Shown here one piece after another: positions 18,290 to 26,937 of a stretch of 64,000 nt of DNA; the first letter of the stretch is position 1; every line of letters starts with the position of its first letter. Both the position numbers and the translations under genes were made by a program. Source of the stretch: an uncultured Jannaschia sp. (lineage in GTDB: Bacteria > Pseudomonadota > Alphaproteobacteria > Rhodobacterales > Rhodobacteraceae); contig NZ_CANLTR010000002.1 of the NCBI RefSeq assembly GCF_947494055.1, positions 247,522-311,521 of the forward strand, written 5' to 3'. The notes under the pieces are model-generated. The model saw only the letters and a list, made by a program, of their open reading frames with translations. It searched no databases and was not told the DNA's origin.

Positions 18290-19353
18290 GCCGACATCTC
18301 GGCCAGAAGCTGCGCCTGCAGGTCCGCGGTCAGCGCGTCGATCACCTCGTCGAGATCGCCCTGCATCACCGCGTCGAGCCGGTAGAGCGTCAGGTTGATC
18401 CGATGGTCGGTCATCCGGCCCTGGGGGAAGTTGTAGGTGCGGATGCGCTCGCTGCGGTCGCCGCTGCCGACCTGCGCGCGGCGGTCGGAGGCACGTTCGG
18501 CATCGGCGGCGGCGCGCTGCGCCTCGTAGAGCCGGGCGCGCAGCACGTTCATCGCGATCTCGCGGTTGCGGTGCTGGGACTTCTCCGACGAGGTGACGAC
18601 CATGCCGGTCGGCAGGTGGGTGATGCGCACGGCCGAGTCGGTCGTGTTGACGTGCTGTCCGCCCGCTCCGCTCGCGCGCATCGTGTCGATGCGGATGTCG
18701 GCGGCGGGGATGTCGATATCGACGGCCTCCGCTTCGGGAAGGACGGCGACGGTCGCGGCGGAAGTGTGGATGCGGCCGCCGGATTCGGTCGCGGGGACGC
18801 GCTGGACGCGATGCACGCCACTCTCGAACTTGAGTCGGGCGAAGACGTTGTCGCCCTCGATCCGGACGACGAGCTCGCGGATGCCGCCGAGATCGGTCTC
18901 CTGACGCTCGACGGTTTCCATGCGCCAGCCACGCGCCTCGGCATAGCGGCGATACATCGCCTCGAGATTGCCGGCGAATAGCGCGGCCTCCTCGCCGCCG
19001 GTGCCGGGCCGGATCTCGAGGATCGCGGGACGGGCATCGGCTTCGTCCCTCGGCAAGAGCGCGAGTTGCAGCGCCGCCTGCCCCGCCGCCCGTGCCGCTT
19101 CGAGCTCGGCGAGCTCCGCCTCGGCCAGTTCGCGCATCTCCGGATCGGCGAGCATCACGCGGGCTTCTGCGATCTGCCCGTCGAGCGCGCGGAACGCGCG
19201 GACGCGGTCGGCGATTTCCCGCATCTCGGCGTATTCCCGGGTGAGCGTGCCGATCTCTTCGGCCGAGGGTCCGGCATTCAGCCGCGCCTCGAGATAGTCG
19301 AACCGGGCGAGGATCTGGTCGAGGCGGTCCTCGGGGATGGCGGGTGCTGTCAT
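18286..19353 (-). CDS. prfA: Peptide chain release factor 1
   Basis: 355 residues. Recognises UAA and UAG stop codons and triggers peptide release. The GGQ catalytic motif is at residues 231-233, and the VPATESGGR stretch contains the PAT motif that reads the stop codon in RF1 (RF2 has SPF). ATG 19353 fits the family N-terminus ([19 protein letters not shown]); the frame stays open to 19485 without family similarity. It is transcribed divergently from the small secreted protein gene at 19430. Confidence 0.97.
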   Translation of the reverse strand: MTAPAIPEDRLDQILARFDYLEARLNAGPSAEEIGTLTREYAEMREIADRVRAFRALDGQIAEARVMLADPEMRELAEAELAELEAARAAGQAALQLALLPRDEADARPAILEIRPGTGGEEAALFAGNLEAMYRRYAEARGWRMETVERQETDLGGIRELVVRIEGDNVFARLKFESGVHRVQRVPATESGGRIHTSAATVAVLPEAEAVDIDIPAADIRIDTMRASGAGGQHVNTTDSAVRITHLPTGMVVTSSEKSQHRNREIAMNVLRARLYEAQRAAADAERASDRRAQVGSGDRSERIRTYNFPQGRMTDHRINLTLYRLDAVMQGDLDEVIDALTADLQAQLLAEMSA

Positions 19354-19429
19354 GGCGGCGTGATGGTGCCGGGGCGGGACTAGGTCAAGGCCGCCCTTTC
19401 TGCTAGGATAGGGTCTGGAGGTTCCGTCG

Positions 19430-19663
19430 ATGAGACCCTTCGCGCTCGCGCTCTGTCTTGCCGCCCTGCCCGCCGTCGCGGACACGACCGCCCCGTCCGG
19501 GCGAACGATCGAGTGCTACTGCACCGACTCGACCGGCGGGCGCGTGGAGATGGGGGAGCGGATCTGTTTGTCCGTCGGCGGGCGGGCCTTCGTGGCGCTC
19601 TGCGCGATGTCGCTCAACGTGCCGATCTGGCGTGACACCGGGGAGGCCTGCCCGCTCGGGTGA
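19430..19663 (+). CDS. Small secreted cysteine-rich protein, 77 aa
   Basis: Unrecognised. A short signal peptide ([17 protein letters not shown]) is followed by a ~60-residue mature part with five cysteines (29, 31, 46, 58, 74), which suggests a disulfide- or metal-stabilised periplasmic protein. ATG 19430 has GGAGG 8 bases upstream, good evidence that the gene is real. It stands alone on the plus strand between prfA and a convergent DUF6314-type gene whose stop lies 2 bp away. Confidence 0.75.
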   Translation: MRPFALALCLAALPAVADTTAPSGRTIECYCTDSTGGRVEMGERICLSVGGRAFVALCAMSLNVPIWRDTGEACPLG

Positions 19664-19665
19664 GG

Positions 19666-20082
19666 TCATGGAATTGCGGGCCGGTCGTAGCGCGTCAGAG
19701 CCCGGTATGCCTTGCGCGGCCCCGTCACGCGCCAGCGCACCGACCAGCGGGGCCAAGCCCGGAAATCGTAGCGCAGCCAGTAGAGGTCGGGCGGGCAGTC
19801 GTGGCGGGCCCAGGCGTCATCAGTGATGCAGTGGAAGGGCCGGCCATCCGCGAACAGCACTTCGATTCCACCCGGAGAGGCCCGCCAGAGCGTCTCCCGC
19901 CGGGCCATGAACCTCTGCCCGCCCTGACTGAGCGTCCCCGCTTCCACGTAGCGCAGAAGCGCGCCGTCGGGGAACCAGACGCTTTTGCCTTCGAACCGCG
20001 CCCAGGTTCCATCGGCGTGCCGCAGCACGCGCCGCGTCCGCCAGGTTCCGGCCAGCGCGGCGAGACGGGAGGCTGGGGTCAT
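19666..20082 (-). CDS. DUF6314 family protein
   Basis: 138 residues, no signal peptide or membrane segment. Trp/Arg/Phe-rich with an N-terminal LAALAGTWRTRRVL and later WLRYDFRAWPRWSVRWRVTGPRKAY, resembling the lipocalin-like DUF6314 proteins found next to housekeeping genes in Rhodobacterales. That match is from memory of the family pattern; the ligand and role are unknown. ATG 20082 has AAGGAAG just upstream, preferred over a longer start at 20169, which would run into the purB leader. It is transcribed divergently from purB, only 85 bp away. Confidence 0.75.
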   Translation of the reverse strand: MTPASRLAALAGTWRTRRVLRHADGTWARFEGKSVWFPDGALLRYVEAGTLSQGGQRFMARRETLWRASPGGIEVLFADGRPFHCITDDAWARHDCPPDLYWLRYDFRAWPRWSVRWRVTGPRKAYRALTRYDRPAIP

Positions 20083-20167
20083 TCGGGCTTCCTTGCGGGG
20101 GCGGCTGCCGCATCCTATGACGCCCGCGGCGGCGTCGCCAGCCGCCCGTTCACTGAGAAGGTCCGCC

Positions 20168-21481
20168 ATGATCCCCCGCTATTCCCGGCCCGAGATGGTC
20201 GCGATCTGGTCCCCCGAGACGAAGTTCCGCATCTGGTTCGAGATCGAGGCGCATGCCTGCGATGCGATGGCGGAGATGGGCACGATCCCGCGCGAGAACG
20301 CCGAGGCGGTCTGGAAGGCGCAGGACGTCGAGTTCGACGTGGCGCGCATCGACGAGATCGAAGCGGTGACGAAGCACGACGTGATCGCCTTCCTCACGCA
20401 CCTGTCGGAGATCGTGGGCGCCGACGCGGCGCGGTTCGTCCATCAGGGGATGACGTCCTCGGACGTGCTCGACACGACGTTCAACCTGCAGCTCGTCCGC
20501 GCGGCCGACCTGCTCATCGCGGATACAGAGGCGCTGCTCGCGGCGCTGAAGCGGCGGGCGCTCGAGCACAAGGACACGGTCCGCATCGGCCGCAGCCACG
20601 GCATCCACGCCGAACCCACGACGATGGGCCTGACCTTCGCGCGATTCTACGCGGAGATGGATCGCAACCTGCGACGGCTGAAGACCGCGAAGGCGGAGGT
20701 CGCGACCGGCGCCATCTCCGGCGCGGTCGGCACCTTCGCCAATATCGATCCGGCCGTGGAGGCCTATGTCTGCGAGAAGATGGGCCTCTACCCCGAGCCG
20801 ATCAGCACGCAGGTCATCCCCCGCGACCGGCACGCGGCCTTCTTCGCGGCGCTCGGCATCGTCGCCTCCTCGGTCGAGAACATCGCGACCGAGATCCGGC
20901 ACATGCAGCGGACCGAGGTGCTGGAGGCGGAGGAATTCTTCTCCAAGGGCCAGAAGGGCTCCTCGGCGATGCCGCACAAGCGCAACCCCGTCCTCACCGA
21001 GAACCTGACGGGCCTCGCCCGGCTGGTGCGCTCCGCGGTCACGCCGGCGCTCGAGAACGTCGCGCTCTGGCACGAGCGGGACATCAGCCATTCGAGCGTC
21101 GAGCGGATGATCGGACCGGACGCGACCATCACCCTCGATTTCGCGCTGGCGCGGCTCACCGGGGTGATCGACAAGCTCGTCGTCTATCCCGAGAACATGC
21201 TCGCCAATATGAACCGCTTCCGCGGCCTGGTGATGAGCCAGCGCGTCCTGCTCGCCCTGACCCAGGTCGGGGTCAGCCGGGAGGACGCCTACGCTCTGGT
21301 GCAGCGCAACGCGATGAAGGTCTGGGAGGCGGGCGCCGACTTCCAGACCGAACTTCTGGAGGACGCGGATGTCCGCGCGGTCCTGTCGGAGGCGGAGATC
21401 CGGGAGAAGTTCGATCTCGGGTATCATACGAAGCACGTCGACACGATCTTCGCCCGCGTCTTCGGCTCGGCCGAGGGCTAG
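20168..21481 (+). CDS. purB: Adenylosuccinate lyase
   Basis: 437 residues. Catalyses two fumarate-releasing steps of purine synthesis (SAICAR to AICAR, adenylosuccinate to AMP). The N-terminal IPRYSRPEMVAIWSPETKF and the flexible signature loop GSSAMPHKRNP, which carries the catalytic serine, are intact. ATG 20168 has GAGAAGG 5 bases upstream. It ends convergently with the BLUF-like gene. Confidence 0.97.
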   Translation: MIPRYSRPEMVAIWSPETKFRIWFEIEAHACDAMAEMGTIPRENAEAVWKAQDVEFDVARIDEIEAVTKHDVIAFLTHLSEIVGADAARFVHQGMTSSDVLDTTFNLQLVRAADLLIADTEALLAALKRRALEHKDTVRIGRSHGIHAEPTTMGLTFARFYAEMDRNLRRLKTAKAEVATGAISGAVGTFANIDPAVEAYVCEKMGLYPEPISTQVIPRDRHAAFFAALGIVASSVENIATEIRHMQRTEVLEAEEFFSKGQKGSSAMPHKRNPVLTENLTGLARLVRSAVTPALENVALWHERDISHSSVERMIGPDATITLDFALARLTGVIDKLVVYPENMLANMNRFRGLVMSQRVLLALTQVGVSREDAYALVQRNAMKVWEAGADFQTELLEDADVRAVLSEAEIREKFDLGYHTKHVDTIFARVFGSAEG

Positions 21482-21492
21482 TGCTCAGGCGT

Positions 21493-22026
21493 TCAGGCCG
21501 GGCGCTCCCCGGAGGTCTGCGGGTCGCGGGTCGATCCGAAGTCGCGGGGCGCGCCGCCATAGGCCTCCGCATCCACGAGCGTTCCGTTGACGGCCAACTT
21601 CGGCTGTAGGCCGGGACGCTCGCTCTGGTGTTCGATGGCGTCGGCCATCATGTCGATCAATCCCTCCGCGTCGAGCTGCATCAGCGGCGCGTGCAACGTG
21701 CCGATCTCGCCGGCGCCTCCGATCGTGGATTCGGTGATCTCGGCGAAGGCCATGTCCCACCCGTCGAACAGCCGGGACCGGCGCGTGCCCCGCTCGAGCG
21801 TGCGGATGTCGCGGTGACGCCAGTCGGCGCGTATCCGCGCCTCGATCTTCTCGAGGTTGCCGACCGGCCCTTCGGTATATTGCGCGTAGTGCCACCCCAC
21901 GCGATGGAGGTAGCCCGTCAATCCGAGCTTCCTGTTCCTCGACCTGGCGGAGAGATAGATCAATCCGTCCTCGACCGAGCGAAACCGCGACACGGCTTCC
22001 GATATGAAAATCCAGTATCCAAACAC
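21493..22026 (-). CDS. BLUF-domain protein with Phe replacing the photoactive Tyr
   Basis: 177 residues. Residues 1-95 follow the BLUF (flavin blue-light sensor) pattern: the first strand (WIFISEA), RNRKLGLTGYL with Asn31, then HYAQYTEGP with Gln49, and later FDGWDMAF with Trp90 and Met92. In known BLUF proteins the first strand carries an invariant Tyr two residues before a Ser (Y-x-S) that is required for the photocycle; here the codon is TTC, Phe7. Asn, Gln and Trp are kept, so flavin binding may persist. The remaining ~80 residues are of unknown type, with no output enzyme domain. Start is GTG 22026 with GGAGGG upstream; no alternative start would restore the Tyr. Confidence 0.85.
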   Translation of the reverse strand: MFGYWIFISEAVSRFRSVEDGLIYLSARSRNRKLGLTGYLHRVGWHYAQYTEGPVGNLEKIEARIRADWRHRDIRTLERGTRRSRLFDGWDMAFAEITESTIGGAGEIGTLHAPLMQLDAEGLIDMMADAIEHQSERPGLQPKLAVNGTLVDAEAYGGAPRDFGSTRDPQTSGERPA

Positions 22027-22265
22027 GTCCAGCCCTCCGTCCCATATTTAATCAAAAATTAAAGTTACCAAAGAGTTAAGGTAAAGCTTCTTTTATACAT
22101 GCGGCCGCCGGCGCAGGCGACGTGTCGCCGTCGCGAGCAGGCTTGCGGGCTGCCGCAAGGCTGTCTGCGACCGATTGCCACCCGATGCCGCGAGGCGGGA
22201 TCGTGACTTCGTGAACGCCGGCCTTTGCGCTACCTTTGAGGAACCTGGGATCGAAAGGAGACGAC

Positions 22266-22433
22266 ATGAAGACGACCAAGACCCTTCTCGCGGCCGCCAT
22301 CCTCGCCGGGACGCCGGCCTTCGCCATGGCCGCCTGCGACTACAGCGGCCACCGCGAGGCGACCGTGACCTGCGCGCCCGGCACGACGCTCGATACGTCG
22401 ACCGGGTCCTGCGTAGCCGAGACCACGAGCTGA
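22266..22433 (+). CDS. Small secreted three-cysteine protein, 55 aa
   Basis: A signal peptide (KTTKTLLAAAILAGTPAFAMA) leads to a mature peptide of only ~32 residues with cysteines at 24, 36 and 49 in the pattern C-x11-CAPGTTLDTSTGSCV. The C-x-x-G-x-x-x-D-x-x-x-x-x-C part resembles a half-size chitin-binding/peritrophin motif; this is pattern likeness, not proof of binding. ATG 22266 has AAAGGAG 5 bases upstream. Similar short proteins occur near purB in Rhodobacterales and, to my memory, are sometimes mislabelled adenylosuccinate lyase. Confidence 0.75.
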   Translation: MKTTKTLLAAAILAGTPAFAMAACDYSGHREATVTCAPGTTLDTSTGSCVAETTS

Positions 22434-22434
22434 G

Positions 22435-23721
22435 TCAGCCGCGGGGCAGCATCGCCTGCCCTGCGACGTAAGTCTGGGCGACGGCCCGGTCGTCGCCCAT
22501 CATGATCGTCGGGAACACGGCTTCCCAGACATCCTCGGCGCATGCGACCCGTTGCGCGATGGCGGGCGTCGAGGCCAGATCGAGCACGACGAGATCGGCC
22601 GCGCCGCCCGGCGCAAGCCGGCCGATATCGCCCGCATGCAGCGCCCGCGCCGATCCCTCCGTCGCCAGCCAGAGAAGCTGCGCCGGGTGAAGCGCCGTCC
22701 CGCGAAGCTGCGCGATCTCGTAGGCCGCGGCCATCGTGCGCAGCATCGAGAAGTTCGACCCACCGCCCGTATCGGTCGCGAGCCCCACCCGCATCCGCGC
22801 GGCCAGCCCCATGTCGAAGAGACCCGAACCGATGAAGGTGTTGGAGGTCGGGCAATGGATCGCCGCCGCCCCGATCTCCGCCAGCCGGTCCCGCTCCCGC
22901 GCCGTCAGGTGGATGGCGTGGCCGTAGAGGCCGCGTTCCCCGAGCAGGCCATGCGCCTCGTAGGTGTCGAGGTAGTCCCGCGCCTGCGGATAGAGGCTCC
23001 GCACCCAGGCGATCTCATCGGTCTGCTCGTTCAGATGCGTCTGCATCAGGCAATCGGGGTGCTCCGACCAGAGCGCGCCGAGCGCGTCGAGCTGATCGGG
23101 CGTCGAGGTCGGCGAGAAGCGCGGCGTGACGACGTAGGATGCCCGCCTCCGCCCGTGCCAGCGTTCGAGCAGCGCGCGGCTGTCGTCGTAGGCCGATCGG
23201 GGCGTGTCCCGCAAATTCGCCGGCGCGTTGCGGTCCATGCAGGTCTTGCCCGCCCAGACGGCCATGTTCCGTGCCGATGCCGCCGCGAAGAATGCCTCCA
23301 CGCTTTCGGGATGGATCGTGCAGAAGCTGCAGACCGATGTGGTCCCGTGGGCCAGCGCAAGGTCGAGGTAGCGCGCGGCGATCCCGGCCGCGTAGGCCGG
23401 ATCGCCGAACCGCGCCTCCTCGGGGAACGTGTAGGTCTCGAGCCAGTCGATCAGGCGCTTGCCCCAGGACGCGATGATCGCCGTCTGCGGGTAGTGCACA
23501 TGCGCGTCGACGAACCCCGGCAGGATCAACGCCTCGCCGTGGTCGATCCGATCCGCCTGCGGGTGGGCCGCGCGGAGGGCGTCGGCCGAGCCGACCGCGA
23601 CGATCCGCCCCCGTTCCACGACGACCGCGCCGCGGTGCTCGAAGGTCGCGGCATCGCCCGGCGGAACGGCGAAGGGATCGGCATCGAAGGCCAACGTCCG
23701 GCCGAGGATCAACGTGGTCAT
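22435..23721 (-). CDS. guaD: Guanine deaminase
   Basis: 428 residues of the amidohydrolase superfamily. Hydrolyses guanine to xanthine and ammonia using one Zn. The metal motif HVH in LPGFVDAHVHYPQ, the later QTHLNEQ and YGHAIHL histidines, and the ATDTGGGSNFSML stretch with the catalytic Asp all match GuaD. It stops 1 bp after the convergent small secreted gene and starts 92 bp from the divergent mgtE gene. Together with purB and guaB it gives the window three purine genes, though they are not in one operon. Confidence 0.95.
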   Translation of the reverse strand: MTTLILGRTLAFDADPFAVPPGDAATFEHRGAVVVERGRIVAVGSADALRAAHPQADRIDHGEALILPGFVDAHVHYPQTAIIASWGKRLIDWLETYTFPEEARFGDPAYAAGIAARYLDLALAHGTTSVCSFCTIHPESVEAFFAAASARNMAVWAGKTCMDRNAPANLRDTPRSAYDDSRALLERWHGRRRASYVVTPRFSPTSTPDQLDALGALWSEHPDCLMQTHLNEQTDEIAWVRSLYPQARDYLDTYEAHGLLGERGLYGHAIHLTARERDRLAEIGAAAIHCPTSNTFIGSGLFDMGLAARMRVGLATDTGGGSNFSMLRTMAAAYEIAQLRGTALHPAQLLWLATEGSARALHAGDIGRLAPGGAADLVVLDLASTPAIAQRVACAEDVWEAVFPTIMMGDDRAVAQTYVAGQAMLPRG

Positions 23722-23813
23722 GGCTTCCCCTATCCCGCGCCGGAAAAGGCTGCTACCCCTCGCGCCGCCCGCACGCTATCGACGGCCCGACACCCCCCGA
23801 TCGAGGACATGCC

Positions 23814-25220
23814 ATGACCGAGCCGCAGACCGAGGCCGATCTCGCGACCCGCCCCGAGGAGGAGGTCGAGGAAGAGGCCGCGCTCGACCAGAACCGGCTT
23901 CGGCTCGTCCGGGAGGCGATCGAGGACGAGGACGCGTCCGCCGTCGACGCACTCATCGAGCCGCTGCACGGGGCCGACATCGCGGACCTTCTCGAACAAC
24001 TCGACGAGGGGCCGCGGCGCGAATTGCTGCGCCTGTGGTCGGGCGGCATCGACGGCGAGATCCTGTCGGAGCTCGACGAGGGCGTGCGCGAGGAGATCCT
24101 GCGCGAGCTTTCCAGCGAGGACGTGGCCGAGGCCGTCCGCGAGCTCGAGACCGACGACGTGGTCGATCTCATCGAGAACCTCGAGGACGAGAGCCGCGCC
24201 GACGCGATCCTCGCCTCGCTGACCGACAGCGACCGCGTCGCGGTGCAGCAGGCGCTGACCTATCCGGAATATTCCGCCGGTCGCCTGATGCAGCGGGAGG
24301 TGGTCATCGCGCCGTCCTTCTGGAACGTCGGCCAGGCCATCGACCATCTGCGCGGCACCGAGGAGCTGCCGGAGCAGTTCTACCACGTCATCCTCACCGA
24401 TCCGCGGATGCGGCCCGTGGGCTACGTCACGCTGGGCAAGCTGCTCGGCGCGACGCGCGAAACGCCGCTGTCGGAGATCGAGGAGGAGAGCTTCCGCACC
24501 TTCGAGGCGACCGACCCGGAAAAGGACGTGGCCTACGCGTTCAACCAGTACCACCTGATCTCCGCGCCCGTGGTCGACGCGGACGACCGACTGCTCGGCA
24601 TCATCACCATCGACGACGCGATTCGCATCCTCGACGAAGAGGCGGAGGAGGACATCCTCCGGCTCGCCGGCGTCGATGCGGAGGAATCGCTGTCGAACCG
24701 GACCTTCGGCGTCGTCCGGCGGCGCTTCCCCTGGCTCGCGGTGAACCTCGTGACCGCGATCCTCGCCTCGATGGTCATCTCCCAGTTCGAAGGCGTCATC
24801 ACGGAGATCGTCGCGCTGGCCGTGCTGATGCCGATCGTCGCCTCGATGGGCGGCAATGCGGGGACGCAATCTCTCACCGTCGCCGTCCGCGCGCTCGCCA
24901 CGCGCGACCTCACCGGCGCGAACTTGTGGCGCGTCATCCGGCGGGAGGTCTCGGCGGGCGCGATCAACGGCGCCGCCTTCGCCGTGATCATGGCGGGCGT
25001 GGGACTCGTCTGGTTCGGCTCGCCGATGCTGGGCGCGGTGATCGCGGTGGCGATGGTCATCAACCTCGTCATCGCGGGGCTCGCCGGCGTCGGCATCCCG
25101 GTGATCCTCGAGCGCGTGGGCGTGGACCCGGCGCTGGCCTCGGGCGCCTTCGTGACCACGGTGACGGACGTCGTCGGCTTCTTCGCCTTCCTCGGTCTCG
25201 CCGCGCTCTGGCTGCTCTAG
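23814..25220 (+). CDS. mgtE: Magnesium transporter MgtE
   Basis: 468 residues: an acidic N-domain of superhelical repeats (residues ~30-160), a pair of CBS domains (~165-290), a plug helix, and five C-terminal membrane helices (~310-468). The pore-lining motif TDVVGFF near the C-terminus holds the conserved Asp that contacts Mg2+ in known structures, and PIVASMGGNAGTQS is the other hallmark. Cytosolic Mg2+ binding by the N and CBS domains closes the channel. The stop TAG overlaps the convergent recN stop in CTAG. Confidence 0.95.
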   Translation: MTEPQTEADLATRPEEEVEEEAALDQNRLRLVREAIEDEDASAVDALIEPLHGADIADLLEQLDEGPRRELLRLWSGGIDGEILSELDEGVREEILRELSSEDVAEAVRELETDDVVDLIENLEDESRADAILASLTDSDRVAVQQALTYPEYSAGRLMQREVVIAPSFWNVGQAIDHLRGTEELPEQFYHVILTDPRMRPVGYVTLGKLLGATRETPLSEIEEESFRTFEATDPEKDVAYAFNQYHLISAPVVDADDRLLGIITIDDAIRILDEEAEEDILRLAGVDAEESLSNRTFGVVRRRFPWLAVNLVTAILASMVISQFEGVITEIVALAVLMPIVASMGGNAGTQSLTVAVRALATRDLTGANLWRVIRREVSAGAINGAAFAVIMAGVGLVWFGSPMLGAVIAVAMVINLVIAGLAGVGIPVILERVGVDPALASGAFVTTVTDVVGFFAFLGLAALWLL

Positions 25221-26869
25221 GCCGCCGCGTCCAATAGCGCCCGCGCCGCGCCGCGCGCCGCGTCGGTGATGCTGTCGCCGGCGAGCATGCGGGCGATCTC
25301 GTCGATCCGGTCGGTCGCCGCGACCGGCGTGACGGTGGAGAGCGTCGCGTCGTTCGCGACCTTCTTCTCGACCCGCCAGTGATGTGCGCCGAGCGCCGCG
25401 ACCTGCGGCGAGTGGGTGACGACGAGAACCTGGCCGCCATCGGCCAGCGCCTTGAGCCGCCGCCCGACCGCGTCCGCCGTCGCGCCGCCGACGCCCCGGT
25501 CGATCTCGTCGAAGATCAGCGTGCGCGAGCGGTCGCCGCCCGTGAGACAGACCTTCAGCGCGAGCAGGAACCGGCTGAGCTCACCCCCCGACGCGATCTT
25601 GTCGAGCGGGCCGGACGGTGCGCCGGGATTCGTGGCGACCTCGAAGGCCACGGTATCGGCGCCGTCGGGCCCGGCCGCGGCGTTGGCGACCTTCGTCTTG
25701 AAGGTCGCCCGCTCCATCCGGAGCGGCGCGAGCTCGGCCTGCATCGCCGCATCGAGCCGTGTCGCCGCCGCGCGCCGCAGGTCCGACAGCTCGGCCGCCG
25801 CCGCATCGTACTCGGCCGCCGCGGCCTTCTCCGCCTGCGCGAGCCTGGCGAGCCCGCCCTCCGACGCGTCGAGCAGATCGAGGCGCCCGCGCAGCTCGAT
25901 CGCGAGCGCCGGCAGGTCGTCGGCGAAGACGCCATGCTTGCGCGCAAGCGCCCGGATCGCGAAGAGGCGCTCCTCCGCCGCCTCCAGCTCGGAAGGGTCG
26001 AAGGTCAGCGCGTCGAGGCAGCTCTCGACGCCAGCCTGCGCCTCGCCGAGCTCGATCATCGCACGGTTCAGCGCTTCGAGCGCGTCGTTCAGGGTCTCGC
26101 CCGCCCCTTCCGCCGCGCCGTCGAGCCAGCGGGTCGCGTCCATCATCTGACCCTCCGCGCCCTGCGGCCCGATCGCCTGCAACGCCCGGGCCACGTCTTC
26201 GCGTATGCGCTCGGCGCCCTGCATGACGCGTCTTCGGGTGTCGAGTTCCTCCTCTTCCCTGGGCTTGGGGTCGAGCCGTTCGAGCTCGTCGACGGCGTGG
26301 CGCAGGAAGTCCTCTTCGGCGCGCGCCGCGTCGCGCTGCGCCTCCGCCTCCCGGAGCGCCCTGCGGGCAGCGGCGAGGCCGGACCAGGCGCGGCGAACTG
26401 CCGACGGATCGGCCCCGGCGAAGGCGTCGAGGAGCGCGCGGTGGCCGTTCACGTCGAGCAATCCCCGGTCGTCGTGCTGGCCGTGCAGTTCGAGGAGCGT
26501 GTCGGACAGCGCGCGCAGGACCTCGCCCGAGACCCGCGTGCCGTTGACCCAGGCGGTCTTGCGCCCGTCCGGGGTATTGATCCGCCGCAGGAGGAGTTCG
26601 TCATCCTCCGCGCCGAGCCCGTGCCGGTCGAGCACCTCCCGGGCGGCATGATCCCGGGGGAGGTCGAAGGCCGCCGTGACCTCGCCCTGCGCCGCGCCCT
26701 GCCGCACAAGTTCAGCGCGTCCGCGCCAGCCCAGGACGAAACCGAGCGAGTCGAGCAGGATGGACTTGCCCGCCCCCGTCTCGCCCGTAAGCACGTTGAG
26801 CCCCGCCCCGAATTCGAGCGAGAGGCGGTCGATGATGAGCATGTCGCGGATGTCGAGGGATCGGAGCAT
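25217..26869 (-). CDS. recN: DNA repair protein RecN
   Basis: 550 residues, SMC-like: an N-terminal ATPase half with Walker A GETGAGKS, long coiled-coil arms in the middle (Ala/Glu/Arg-rich), and a C-terminal half with a SGGELSR signature and LIFDEIDRGVGG Walker B. RecN acts early in double-strand break repair. It lies directly downstream of bamD on the same strand (68 bp), the usual order after lpxC-bamD in this group. Overlapping stop codons with mgtE leave no space for a terminator. Confidence 0.95.
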   Translation of the reverse strand: MLRSLDIRDMLIIDRLSLEFGAGLNVLTGETGAGKSILLDSLGFVLGWRGRAELVRQGAAQGEVTAAFDLPRDHAAREVLDRHGLGAEDDELLLRRINTPDGRKTAWVNGTRVSGEVLRALSDTLLELHGQHDDRGLLDVNGHRALLDAFAGADPSAVRRAWSGLAAARRALREAEAQRDAARAEEDFLRHAVDELERLDPKPREEEELDTRRRVMQGAERIREDVARALQAIGPQGAEGQMMDATRWLDGAAEGAGETLNDALEALNRAMIELGEAQAGVESCLDALTFDPSELEAAEERLFAIRALARKHGVFADDLPALAIELRGRLDLLDASEGGLARLAQAEKAAAAEYDAAAAELSDLRRAAATRLDAAMQAELAPLRMERATFKTKVANAAAGPDGADTVAFEVATNPGAPSGPLDKIASGGELSRFLLALKVCLTGGDRSRTLIFDEIDRGVGGATADAVGRRLKALADGGQVLVVTHSPQVAALGAHHWRVEKKVANDATLSTVTPVAATDRIDEIARMLAGDSITDAARGAARALLDAAA

Positions 26870-26937
26870 GGCCGTTAACTACATCCGGCCGCGCCCGTTC
26901 CGCCAGTGCGCGTCGCGCGTCATCCTGACCGTGCCAG

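Noticed and set aside
22076..22264. 63-codon minus-strand ORF between the BLUF-like gene and the small secreted protein
   Set aside because: It has no convincing ribosome site, its start region runs through the RBS of the plus-strand gene, and no family is recognised. It could still be real.
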